A stretch of 64,000 nt of DNA. Origin: Synergistaceae bacterium (lineage in GTDB: Bacteria > Synergistota > Synergistia > Synergistales > Aminobacteriaceae). Below are positions 53,552 through 61,911 of this stretch, piece by piece. How positions within the stretch are numbered: position 1 is the first letter of the stretch; the number at the start of each line of letters is the position of its first letter. The translations under genes were made by a program, and so were the position numbers. The stretch spans positions 62,001 to 126,000 of the forward strand of contig JAFSJJ010000039.1 of the NCBI GenBank assembly GCA_017439345.1. The letters are read 5' to 3'. The notes beneath the pieces are model-generated. The model saw only the letters and a list, made by a program, of their open reading frames with translations, had not been told where the DNA came from and ran no database searches.

Positions 53552-55222
53552 ATGAAGAAAAAATTTTTTGCGTTGGCAATTCTCGTTGCTATGGTATTTA
53601 GTTTGACGGTCTGCGGCAGTACTTCAGCAGAAGACTCAGATAAAACCCTGGATGAGGTTAAAGCAGAAATTAGGGCGCAGTATGGCGAGAATAAGCAAAT
53701 TACGGACGGAAATTATGACAAAACGCTTGCTGTAAAATGCGTAAACGGTACATTTGTAGGCAAAAAGAATGATGGCGTTATTGCATATAAAGGCATTCCA
53801 TTTGTAGGCAGGCAGCCTGTGGGTGAACTTCGCTGGAAAGCTCCTGTTGACGTAGTTCCTGATGACGGCGTATACAAGGCCTATTACAACGGGAAAAGCC
53901 CTTGGCAGAATGAGACCATCACCGAAGGCGGTTCACTTTACGTTCAGGGCGAGGATTGTCTATATCTGAACGTGTGGAAGTCTGACGAAGCAAGCTCAGA
54001 AAAAAAGCCTGTTATGGTATGGATTCACGGCGAAGGTTTTATTTACGGCGGAACGTCTGACCCGCTTTATGAGTGCAGTAATTTCGTGAGAGAGAATCCG
54101 GACGTTATAGCAGTCTCCATTGAGTACAGAGTCGGCGTTTTCGGTTTCTTACACTTATCTCACATCCCTGATGGCAAAGATTATCCCGATGCGCAGAATC
54201 TCGGCCTTATGGATCAGATAATGGGGCTAAAGTGGGTACATGAAAATATTGCGTCTTTCGGAGGCGACCCCGACAACGTTACGATATTCGGCGAATCTGC
54301 CAGCGGTGCAAGTGTAACTACGCTTCCGTTAATCGAAGGCTCACACAAGTATTTCAAGCGCGTAATTTCGCAGAGCGGCTCACCGTGTTTCACAATGACG
54401 ACTGAAGAGGCCATAGCCCGCACAAATGAATTGATGGAGATACTAGGCTGCAAAACAGTTGCCGATTTGCAGAAGCTCGACGTTGAGAAGTTTGTTGCCG
54501 CATCAGCTGTACTTGCTTTGCGTGTATGGCCGGAAAGGGACGGAAAATATCTGCCTTTAGATCCCTATGAGGCCTATGCTAACGGCGCGGCGAAGGATAT
54601 AGATTTCTTGCAGGGTTGCAATAAGGATGAACTGAATTATTTTGTGTACGGTTTCGGATTAGAGCCATATAATAAATGGGCAGCTGACCGAAAAGCTGGG
54701 AAACTTGCACAGCTTACGGACGAAGAGAAATCACTTGTTGAGAGCTTCTGCAGCGACATTAAGGGCGAAGATTACGAATATACGAGTCGTTTGTTCGACC
54801 AGATAATATTTATTGCTCCGCTGTTCAGACTATCAGAAAATCAGACAAAAGCAGGCGGCAAATCCTACACCTATTACTTTACGCCCGAATCTTCATTGCC
54901 GATTATGAGGTGCGGTCATGCTGTAGAGCTTGCTGTAGTACTCAACCACCCAGAAAATACTATATACACTGGAAGGGCATTCGATGAGACATTCTCAAAG
55001 ATCGTGCGTAAAATGTGGGTGCAGTTCGCCAAGACTGGCAACCCTTCATTAAGCGCAGAAATTTCACCGGACGGCAAAGAGCATATTTGGCCGTTATATG
55101 ACCTGAAGGACAAGAGAATTATGATCTTTGACGAGTTCAATATTCACCCTGAGAAGGAATCAGAGAGAAAAATTCTTGACTGGGAGAGATGTTATTTCCT
55201 GACTAAGTATTTTTGCATTTGA
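53552..55222 (+). CDS. Type-B carboxylesterase, lipoprotein, tandem copy 4
   Basis: 556 residues with signal ending FSLTVCG (probable lipoprotein). The fold and triad positions match the other copies: Glu in NKDELNYF, His in RCGHAVEL. Two active-site loops are changed: the oxyanion loop reads HGEGF instead of HGGAF, and the nucleophile elbow reads GESASG instead of GESAGG, so the second elbow Gly is Ser. Either altered specificity or weakened activity is possible. The last 150 residues nearly match those of the fusion protein. It lies 27 bases after copy 3. Confidence 0.9.
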   Translation: MKKKFFALAILVAMVFSLTVCGSTSAEDSDKTLDEVKAEIRAQYGENKQITDGNYDKTLAVKCVNGTFVGKKNDGVIAYKGIPFVGRQPVGELRWKAPVDVVPDDGVYKAYYNGKSPWQNETITEGGSLYVQGEDCLYLNVWKSDEASSEKKPVMVWIHGEGFIYGGTSDPLYECSNFVRENPDVIAVSIEYRVGVFGFLHLSHIPDGKDYPDAQNLGLMDQIMGLKWVHENIASFGGDPDNVTIFGESASGASVTTLPLIEGSHKYFKRVISQSGSPCFTMTTEEAIARTNELMEILGCKTVADLQKLDVEKFVAASAVLALRVWPERDGKYLPLDPYEAYANGAAKDIDFLQGCNKDELNYFVYGFGLEPYNKWAADRKAGKLAQLTDEEKSLVESFCSDIKGEDYEYTSRLFDQIIFIAPLFRLSENQTKAGGKSYTYYFTPESSLPIMRCGHAVELAVVLNHPENTIYTGRAFDETFSKIVRKMWVQFAKTGNPSLSAEISPDGKEHIWPLYDLKDKRIMIFDEFNIHPEKESERKILDWERCYFLTKYFCI

Positions 55223-55289
55223 CAGTTTCGGCTGTGTCAACATAAGATAAAGCCCAAATTTTTCTATGAAAGGAACTATAGTTAATATC

Positions 55290-56465
55290 ATGCATCACAA
55301 ATCACAATATCAATCCCGAGTTATAGCAGCATTGCTTCTCGTTCTCATGATGACTGTTTCGGCTCAGGCATCACCCTTCACAGCTCCGAAAAAACTTGCT
55401 GATTACCTGTACTACATGGAATACACTGACTACAATGTTGACCTCACGACTGGTGAACAGGTCAAAACGGGCTTCGCTTGCTCAGCTGTACGCAACGGAA
55501 ATTTTTACGGCCGTAATTTGGATCTCGATTACTCTGATGTCCCGGAATTCGTAATCAAAGTCTCTGCAAAAGAGTCTGAAGGTCGTTACGCAAGTATAGG
55601 AATGGCAGCAGTTCTCACGCTGAAATCAAATGAGGTTGACAAAGTCTCGGAAGCTGACCTGCTCGCAATGCCAAATATTACTTTTGACGGCATTAATGAA
55701 AACGGTGTGGCCATAAACTGCAACGTTGCTCCTGCGATTGATCTTGACTTCGCTACACTGCTATCGACCAATTACGGCAAACCGCGCATTCATGCTGTTT
55801 CAGTAGTCCGCTATGTCCTTGATCACGCAAAATCTGCTGCTCACGGTGTAGAACTGTTAAAGAATATGGACATTTACGGCGGTTACGGTACATGGGGGCT
55901 TCACTGGATGCTTTCTGACGAGAAGGAAACTTACATCATCGAATGCATTGACGGTGAACTTGTTGCCAGAAATGACACTGATAACATTATGACAAATTTC
56001 TATGTCAACTACGCTCCGAATACTCCCTACGCAAAGCATATAGCAAAGACAGGTCAGAAAGTCGCCGGCAAAGTTTATGAGGGCTTCCCGATTCTTACGC
56101 CTCATGCCTGCGGAGTTGAACGTTACGCCATACTGAAGGAGCATTATGCGGAGGGCAAAGAGTCAGCTGATGGAATGGCTCACTTAATGGAACGCGTGAA
56201 ATATACTCAAGCCTATGAAGCTGATACAACACCTTTCTGGTACACAGAGTATACTGAAGGAAATTTGACAATCTCAAACACTCCTATGGATTTCAAGGCA
56301 GTTATGCAGTACAGCTTTGATACATACAAGCTGCACGACAGGAACATTCAGCCCAATAACTTCTGGCAGACATGGCACACATCAGTTTATGATTTAGTGA
56401 ACAAGACTCTGCGGTTAAACATTCAAGAGGACTATTCGAAACATTACGATTTCAAGCTGAACTAA
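55290..56465 (+). CDS. Exported choloylglycine-hydrolase-family (Ntn) amidase
   Basis: 391 residues from ATG 55290 (ATG 55266 in frame gives eight more), with a signal peptide ending VSAQA. An Ntn-hydrolase core follows: FACSAVRNGNFYGRNLDLD, in which the Cys near residue 64 would be the nucleophile after removal of a propeptide, then NITFDGINENGVAINCN and GTWGLHWMLSDEKETYIIE. The family includes bile-salt hydrolases and penicillin V acylases. The roughly 37 residues between signal cleavage and Cys suggest autocatalytic propeptide removal. The substrate is unknown. Confidence 0.82.
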   Translation: MHHKSQYQSRVIAALLLVLMMTVSAQASPFTAPKKLADYLYYMEYTDYNVDLTTGEQVKTGFACSAVRNGNFYGRNLDLDYSDVPEFVIKVSAKESEGRYASIGMAAVLTLKSNEVDKVSEADLLAMPNITFDGINENGVAINCNVAPAIDLDFATLLSTNYGKPRIHAVSVVRYVLDHAKSAAHGVELLKNMDIYGGYGTWGLHWMLSDEKETYIIECIDGELVARNDTDNIMTNFYVNYAPNTPYAKHIAKTGQKVAGKVYEGFPILTPHACGVERYAILKEHYAEGKESADGMAHLMERVKYTQAYEADTTPFWYTEYTEGNLTISNTPMDFKAVMQYSFDTYKLHDRNIQPNNFWQTWHTSVYDLVNKTLRLNIQEDYSKHYDFKLN

Positions 56466-56476
56466 TTTAATTCATT

Positions 56477-56519
56477 CCCCGTGCCTTCTCGAAGCTTTGA
56501 GGGGGTAATATTATTTTTT
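56477..56519 (+). terminator. Probable terminator after the Ntn amidase gene
   Basis: CCCC (56477-56480) pairs with GGGG (about 56501-56505) around an inner CTTC/GAAG hairpin, followed by a T-rich stretch ending TTATTTTTT. Confidence 0.55.
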
Positions 56520-56534
56520 GGGGTTTCGTAGGCA

Positions 56535-56633
56535 AGCACCTCAGCAGACGAATTTAGCGAGATTAAAGCAAAAATGAGAGCTCTACACGGTGAGAACAGA
56601 CAGATCACTAACGGTAAATATGACAAGAGAGTA
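56535..56633 (+). pseudogene. N-terminal remnant of a fifth type-B carboxylesterase
   Basis: An open stretch reads STSADEFSEIKAKMRALHGE, then NRQITNGKYDKRV. It aligns with residues 23-60 of the esterases (STSAED, IKAELRAQYGENKQITDGNYDK). The signal peptide and the whole catalytic part are absent. It lies upstream of the DUF3089 gene and marks the original right end of the esterase array. Confidence 0.75.
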
Positions 56634-56695
56634 CAGACTCGGCATATTACTGCCTTTAATAATTTTATTTTATAGATAGAAAGAAGGATATAAAA

Positions 56696-57721
56696 ATGAA
56701 CAAGAAAATTTTAGCATTATCAATTCTCGCTGTTATGGCCTTCACTATGACAGCCTGCGCAGGCGAAGAAAAAACTCCGGACTATTCCCAAAAGTCAAGC
56801 TGGTGCAGGCTCCCTGAGTCAATCACTAAGGACGTTGATACATTCTATATTAACTCTACAGCTTACATCGTGGGCAGCTTAGCAGAAGGGACTCCCGAAT
56901 ATGCAACGCTCGATAATGAAGAAATGCTTGCAGGGTTCGAGGAAGAATACACAGCACATGCAACAGTTTACGAGGACTCTACAAACGTGTTTATGCCCTA
57001 TTATCGGCAGGCAGGAATGAGAGTCATGAAAAAGTCTTGGCTTGAAACAGGAGACGTTGACTCTGCAATTTCCGGAATGCCTTATAACGACATAACAGCA
57101 GCACTTGATTACTACTTCAAGAATTATAACGAAGGCAGGCCGTTCATCATTGCAGGACACAGCCAGGGTTCAGCCATACTCAGACTCGTACTTAAGAAAT
57201 ATTTCAAAGAACATCCGGAATATTACTCAAGAATGATAGCTGCTTATGCAATAGGCTACTCGATCACTAAAGATGATCTTAAAGCATACCCACATTTAAA
57301 ATTTGCAACAGGTGAGACTGATACCGGAGTAATCATAAGCTGGAACACTGAAGGCAAGAAAAATGTTGAGGAGAACATCAAGACAGCTGTATTACTTCCT
57401 GGAGCAATAAGCATTAACCCTCTTAACTGGAAGCTCGATAACACATATGCTCCTGCAAGCGAGAACTTAGGCTCACTTGTTAAGAACGAGAAGACCGGCG
57501 AAAGTGAAATTGCTGACATAGGAGCGGACGCGCAAATTGTCCTTTCACGAGGCACAATCGTTACAAACGGTAAAGCTGACCCTATGCCCGAAGATTTAGC
57601 CAAAATCGCAGCTGAGTACTTCGGACCTGACGGACGGCACGATAACGATTACACGCTTTTCTATAACAACATCAAGGCAAACGTAGCAAAACGAATCGCA
57701 GCTTACAAAGCCAGTAAATAG
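56696..57721 (+). CDS. DUF3089 family lipase-like lipoprotein
   Basis: 341 residues with signal MNKKILALSILAVMAFTMTACA; MTAC is a lipobox. The alpha/beta-hydrolase elbow is AGHSQGS near residue 155, typical of DUF3089 proteins, and the VDTFYINSTAYI start and FMPYYRQAG segment also match. The family is predicted to hydrolyse esters; its substrate is unknown. GAAGGA precedes the ATG. The signal peptide resembles those of the esterases (MNKKILAL), hinting at recombination at the 5' end. Confidence 0.82.
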   Translation: MNKKILALSILAVMAFTMTACAGEEKTPDYSQKSSWCRLPESITKDVDTFYINSTAYIVGSLAEGTPEYATLDNEEMLAGFEEEYTAHATVYEDSTNVFMPYYRQAGMRVMKKSWLETGDVDSAISGMPYNDITAALDYYFKNYNEGRPFIIAGHSQGSAILRLVLKKYFKEHPEYYSRMIAAYAIGYSITKDDLKAYPHLKFATGETDTGVIISWNTEGKKNVEENIKTAVLLPGAISINPLNWKLDNTYAPASENLGSLVKNEKTGESEIADIGADAQIVLSRGTIVTNGKADPMPEDLAKIAAEYFGPDGRHDNDYTLFYNNIKANVAKRIAAYKASK

Positions 57722-58075
57722 CGGCTCAAAGCAATAATCACTTTACATAAAAAGCCCTTGGCCAGCTTCCTATATACAAATAAAAGAAGTTCCGTCGGGG
57801 GCTTAATTTCATAAATTGAATCACTCTATTTATGAGGAGATGACAACGATAACAGCTACGTTGACATATTTGCAACAATATTCGCGGAAGATAATATCGA
57901 CTCCTAATAATTAATAATTTAATTAATTATTCTGAGCAAATATTAATCTCATCGTGTGCAAACTTAAGGTGCTAATAACTGCCCTGATAAAATTACTCTG
58001 TTCACATTCATAATACACGCTAAAATATGTTTCACCGTAAAATAAAAATTTATATACTCAGGAGGATTTACAAGC
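57722..58075. other. 354-base intergenic region
   Basis: No gene is recognised. A possible weak hairpin lies at 57752-57807 (AAGCCC / GGGCTT with inner AGCTTC/GAAGTT), and AT-rich sequence follows. A short open stretch near 57840-57908 matches nothing known. The CAGGAGG site of the next gene is at about 58059-58066. Confidence 0.5.
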
Positions 58076-59080
58076 ATGAAAAAATTTGTGTTCGCTCTTG
58101 TATGTGTAATGTTATTCGCAGGTTCTGCATTCAGTGCTGAGGTCGTCAAGGCTTATACAACAATGGAGGAGCCTTTAGCCAAAGCATTGTTCGATGAGTT
58201 CGAGGCAGAGACAGGAATCAAAGTCGAATGGGTCAGACTCTCAGGCGGTGAGGCAATCGCAAGACTCGAGGCAGAGAGAGCTAACCCTCAGGCAAGTATC
58301 TGGGTCGGAGGAGTCGGAACTCAGCACATCGAGGCAAAATTACGCGGTCTGTCTACTCCCTACCGTTCAAGAGTCGCAAATTCAATCCCTTCACGTTATA
58401 GAGATCCTGAAAATTATTGGACAGGTCTTTACGTCGGGCCTATAGCGTTTTGCATGAACACCGAGAGAGCTAAAGAACTGGGACTCGAAATGCCTAAGAG
58501 CTGGGCAGACTTAATTAAACCTGAATACGCAAAGAAAGTCAGAGTCGCTCACCCAAGCACTTCAGGGACAGCCTATAACATGATTACTACAGTGATACGC
58601 ATATTCAACGGAGACGAGGACAAAGCATTTGCTTATTTCAAGGAGCTTGCTAAATCAGTCGAACAGTTCACACGTTCAGGTTCAGCACCCGGAAAGAGCT
58701 GCGCACTCGGTGAGATTCCTGTTGCAATAGGCTATCTTCATGATCAAGTAAAACTTCAGAAGGAAGGCGCAAAAATTGAGATAGCAATTCCCGAAGACGG
58801 CACAGGATTTGAAACAGCTTCAATGTCGATCTTGAAGAACGGCCCGGACCCTTTGAACGCAAAGAAATTATATGACTGGGTACTTGGCCAGAAAGCTATG
58901 GATATTATCGCGCGCTGGTATGTTATTCCGTTGTCGAAATTAGCTACGGCTACGAATACAGGCTTTAGTCTTGAGAAAATGAATCTCGTTAATCAAGATG
59001 ACCAGTGGGACGCAGCTAACAAAGAGAGATTATTAGAACGCTGGAACAAAGAAATTTCTACTGCTCCGGAGAAAAAATAA
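58076..59080 (+). CDS. Iron/phosphonate-type ABC transporter substrate-binding protein
   Basis: 334-residue periplasmic binding protein with a signal peptide ending GSAFS. The fold is of the Fe3+/2-aminoethylphosphonate (FbpA/AfuA/PhnS) cluster: VKAYTTMEEPLAKALFDEFEAETGIKVEW at the N-terminus, GLYVGPIAFCMNTERAKELG, and PKSWADLIKPEYAKKV. Which ligand it binds is not visible. A partner permease and ATPase follow downstream, so the gene starts an uptake operon. Confidence 0.85.
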   Translation: MKKFVFALVCVMLFAGSAFSAEVVKAYTTMEEPLAKALFDEFEAETGIKVEWVRLSGGEAIARLEAERANPQASIWVGGVGTQHIEAKLRGLSTPYRSRVANSIPSRYRDPENYWTGLYVGPIAFCMNTERAKELGLEMPKSWADLIKPEYAKKVRVAHPSTSGTAYNMITTVIRIFNGDEDKAFAYFKELAKSVEQFTRSGSAPGKSCALGEIPVAIGYLHDQVKLQKEGAKIEIAIPEDGTGFETASMSILKNGPDPLNAKKLYDWVLGQKAMDIIARWYVIPLSKLATATNTGFSLEKMNLVNQDDQWDAANKERLLERWNKEISTAPEKK

Positions 59081-59096
59081 TTATTCGCTCATTTAT

Positions 59097-59132
59097 GCCT
59101 CTCGTAATAAAACTTGCGGGGGGCTATATTTT
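59097..59132 (+). terminator. Weak terminator or attenuator after the binding-protein gene
   Basis: GCCTC (59097-59101) pairs with GGGGC (59120-59124), followed by TATATTTTT. The short stem suggests partial read-through. Confidence 0.4.
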
Positions 59133-59167
59133 TGGATATTTTATTTTTATGGAGGTTAAGTTAAAAC

Positions 59168-59618
59168 ATGAACGAGAACACTAAGCCTTTGAAGTGGCAC
59201 AAATGCATGATTTACTTTTTGCTATGGGCAGGGGCAGCTGTCTCACTTATAGAAGCTTTAGTATTATTGAGCGGTGCAAACAAGGGTCTTGTCTATCTTA
59301 TGTATCCTTCTATGCAAAGTATTGATATTGCTTACAGCCTCGTATTAATTGCTTTGTCTGCGTATCAGGTTTATACAAGATTTCAACTGGCTGCTTTCAA
59401 AAGAGGTGCGCCCCGAAAATTGCTGCTTGTATATTTGGCTGGTCCTGCTGCACTGTTGTTGTATATGCTGATTATATCCATGACTACAGATATTCCGTTC
59501 TATAATCTATAAATTGATAAAAACGCGTGAACTTATCAGGGATGTAATTCCTGCTTTGATTCTGTTTTCTGTCAACAAAGAATATTATGATAAACGTAAA
59601 GAATTATTCGTGAATTAA
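59168..59618 (+). pseudogene. Small membrane protein gene with C-terminal frameshift
   Basis: The open frame gives 114 residues with three transmembrane helices (about 12-32, 54-72, 83-103), ending IPFYNL at 59512. Another frame then continues RELIRDVIPALILFSVNKEYYDKRKELFVN to TAA at 59616-59618; the (N)K-YYDKRK-LF pattern looks like the natural C-terminal end of such small membrane proteins. A single shift near 59500 would restore it. Function is unknown. It sits between an ABC binding protein and its permease, where it is not expected. Confidence 0.5.
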
Positions 59619-59653
59619 AATTTATTAGTTACTCAAGGAGGCATTAATTTAAC

Positions 59654-61867
59654 TTGAAGAAACGCATAATACATTTTTCGCTCGCTATATTATTCGTTAT
59701 TCTCGTGGGATGGTGGATTTATTCAAGCGTCCGTGATGAGTTCATGAAACAGTCAAGGGACTCTCAGCGCAGGACGGTCGAGACCATCATTGCAGGATTC
59801 CCTTCAGAGCCTCAGGACATAGAAGGCTGGCTTGCACGTCTTGCAGAAGATAAGGACAAGAATAATTACACAGCTGCATTCATTAATGAAATCCCAGAAC
59901 CTGGAAAGAATTTATCAGAGACTCCCAAAGGAGACTCGGAGCTTGCAAAATTATTACTCGAAAATTCTGCGTGGGATACTGAGTTCACCAAAGGCTTTGA
60001 GTATGCTTCTTATGAAGAGATTTACAGGAGCGTCAATAACTGGACTGTAGGCAATAAAGAAAAACAGGCTCTATTCTTTGCACCAGCTGTGAGTCTCAAG
60101 ACACATGATATTGAAGGAGTCTTAGTCTTCGCATTTAACACCGACGGAGAACAGGACTTCATGAATATGCTTCACATGTTGTTCTTAGGAGCATTTATAT
60201 TATTCTTTCTCGTAACATGGCAGCTAATGGTGAGCCGCGATCCCATAGTAGGCTTTGCTTTGGCAGGGTTATTCTTGATGACGTTGACTTTCATAGCTTA
60301 CCCGCTGTTTGAGGCTGTGAGGCTCTCATTCATGGAAAACGGCAGATTTTCGCTCTCAATCTGGAAGACTATATTAACGACTAAGGGCTATTTGTCTGCT
60401 CTCTGGGGAAGTCTTCAATTAGGGTGCTGGACTGCAACATTTTCGACTATAATCGGCTTTATGTTTGCATTCGTTGTATCAAGGACTAATGCACCGTTAA
60501 AGAAATTAATAACTACAATGGGAATCTTACCCGTAATATCGCCGCCGTTCTCATTGACTCTTTCCATAATATTATTATTCGGCAACAACGGACTCATAAC
60601 GCGCTGGCTTCGAGTCATAGGCTTGAACTTCTCAATTTACGGTCTTCCGGGACTTGTAATAGTTCAGACTATGGGAATGTTTCCTATTGCGTTCTTGACA
60701 ATGACCGGAGTCTTGCAGGGAATTGACTCAACGTTTGAAGAAGCATCGTTAAATCTATCAGCGACTAGACTCAAAACTTTTACGTCTATAACTCTGCCTC
60801 TTGCTGTACCTGGTTTATTAAGTTCGTGGCTGTTGGTATTCACTACATCGCTTGCTGATTTCGCGAATCCCTTATTGCTTGCAGGTGATCTCAAAGTGTT
60901 ATCGCTTGAAAGTTATATCGAAGTTACAGGCATGAACAGACTCGGACACGGAGCAGCACTCTCGCTGTTATTATTACTGCCGACTCTGACAGCGTTTCTT
61001 GCTCAAAGATTCTGGATTTCAAAGCGTAGTTATGTAACAGTAACGGGCAAGCCTTCGGGGCGTATAACGGAATTAACGACTCCAAGAGTCAGGCGGGTCT
61101 TAACAGGAATAATCTTCACGATAATAATTATATTAGTCATGCTCTACGGGACTATATTTGCAGGGTGCTTCGTCAAGAACTGGGGCATTGATTACACGTT
61201 CAGCCTTGAGAATATCACGGAAGCTCTGACTCGTTCAAGAGATGCATTGATTGACACAGTAACTCTTTCGGCTGTAGCTGCTCCTGCTGCGGGAATAATT
61301 GCGATGATTGCTGCTTTATTAATCGTCAGGAAAAAATTTTTCGGCAAGAAATTACTTGAGATGCTCTTAATGACTCCGTTTGCACTGCCCGGAACTCTTG
61401 TAGGAATAAGCTATATTCTTGCGTTTAATCATGCGCCTATAATTCTCGTAGGAACTGCTGCGATAATAATTATTAATTACGTAATTCGTGAGCTTCCTGT
61501 TGGAATCGAGGGCGGAATTGACTCACTCAAGCAGATTGATCCGTCAATCGAAGAGGCAGCTACTGACTTGGGAGCAGATCAAGCTACAGTTTTCAGGACA
61601 ATAGTTCTGCCGTTAGTACGTCCTGCGTTTTTATCGAGCATGTCATATACTTTTGTTAGGTCAATGACTGCAGTAAGTGCCGTAATATTCTTAATCTCTG
61701 CGCGATGGTATCATTTGACGGTGTTAATTTATAACTTCTCTGAGAATTTAAGATTTGGACTCGCAAGCGTGCTTTCGACTGTGTTAATAATAATCGTCTT
61801 CACAGCATTTGGACTCATGAGGCTTCTTGTCAGAGAGAATGCTAACATGATTAAAAACGTAACGTGA
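59654..61867 (+). CDS. Fused double permease of an iron/phosphonate-type ABC importer
   Basis: 737 residues containing two permease domains in one chain, as in FbpB-type transporters. Residues 1-180 form an N-terminal helix plus an extracytoplasmic domain, an unusual extension. Permease domain 1 is about 240-450, with EEASLNLSATRLKTFTSITLPLAVPG as the ATPase-contacting loop. Domain 2 is about 520-735, with IEEAATDLGADQATVFRTIVLPLVRP. The start is TTG behind AAGGAGG. Confidence 0.88.
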   Translation: MKKRIIHFSLAILFVILVGWWIYSSVRDEFMKQSRDSQRRTVETIIAGFPSEPQDIEGWLARLAEDKDKNNYTAAFINEIPEPGKNLSETPKGDSELAKLLLENSAWDTEFTKGFEYASYEEIYRSVNNWTVGNKEKQALFFAPAVSLKTHDIEGVLVFAFNTDGEQDFMNMLHMLFLGAFILFFLVTWQLMVSRDPIVGFALAGLFLMTLTFIAYPLFEAVRLSFMENGRFSLSIWKTILTTKGYLSALWGSLQLGCWTATFSTIIGFMFAFVVSRTNAPLKKLITTMGILPVISPPFSLTLSIILLFGNNGLITRWLRVIGLNFSIYGLPGLVIVQTMGMFPIAFLTMTGVLQGIDSTFEEASLNLSATRLKTFTSITLPLAVPGLLSSWLLVFTTSLADFANPLLLAGDLKVLSLESYIEVTGMNRLGHGAALSLLLLLPTLTAFLAQRFWISKRSYVTVTGKPSGRITELTTPRVRRVLTGIIFTIIIILVMLYGTIFAGCFVKNWGIDYTFSLENITEALTRSRDALIDTVTLSAVAAPAAGIIAMIAALLIVRKKFFGKKLLEMLLMTPFALPGTLVGISYILAFNHAPIILVGTAAIIIINYVIRELPVGIEGGIDSLKQIDPSIEEAATDLGADQATVFRTIVLPLVRPAFLSSMSYTFVRSMTAVSAVIFLISARWYHLTVLIYNFSENLRFGLASVLSTVLIIIVFTAFGLMRLLVRENANMIKNVT

Positions 61868-61911
61868 TAAATACATGAGACATGAAGACATGAAAGGAGC
61901 AATAAAATAAA

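Noticed and set aside
57840-57908. Short open stretch in the gap before the ABC binding protein
   Set aside because: About 20 codons without a convincing start, ribosome-binding site or similarity.
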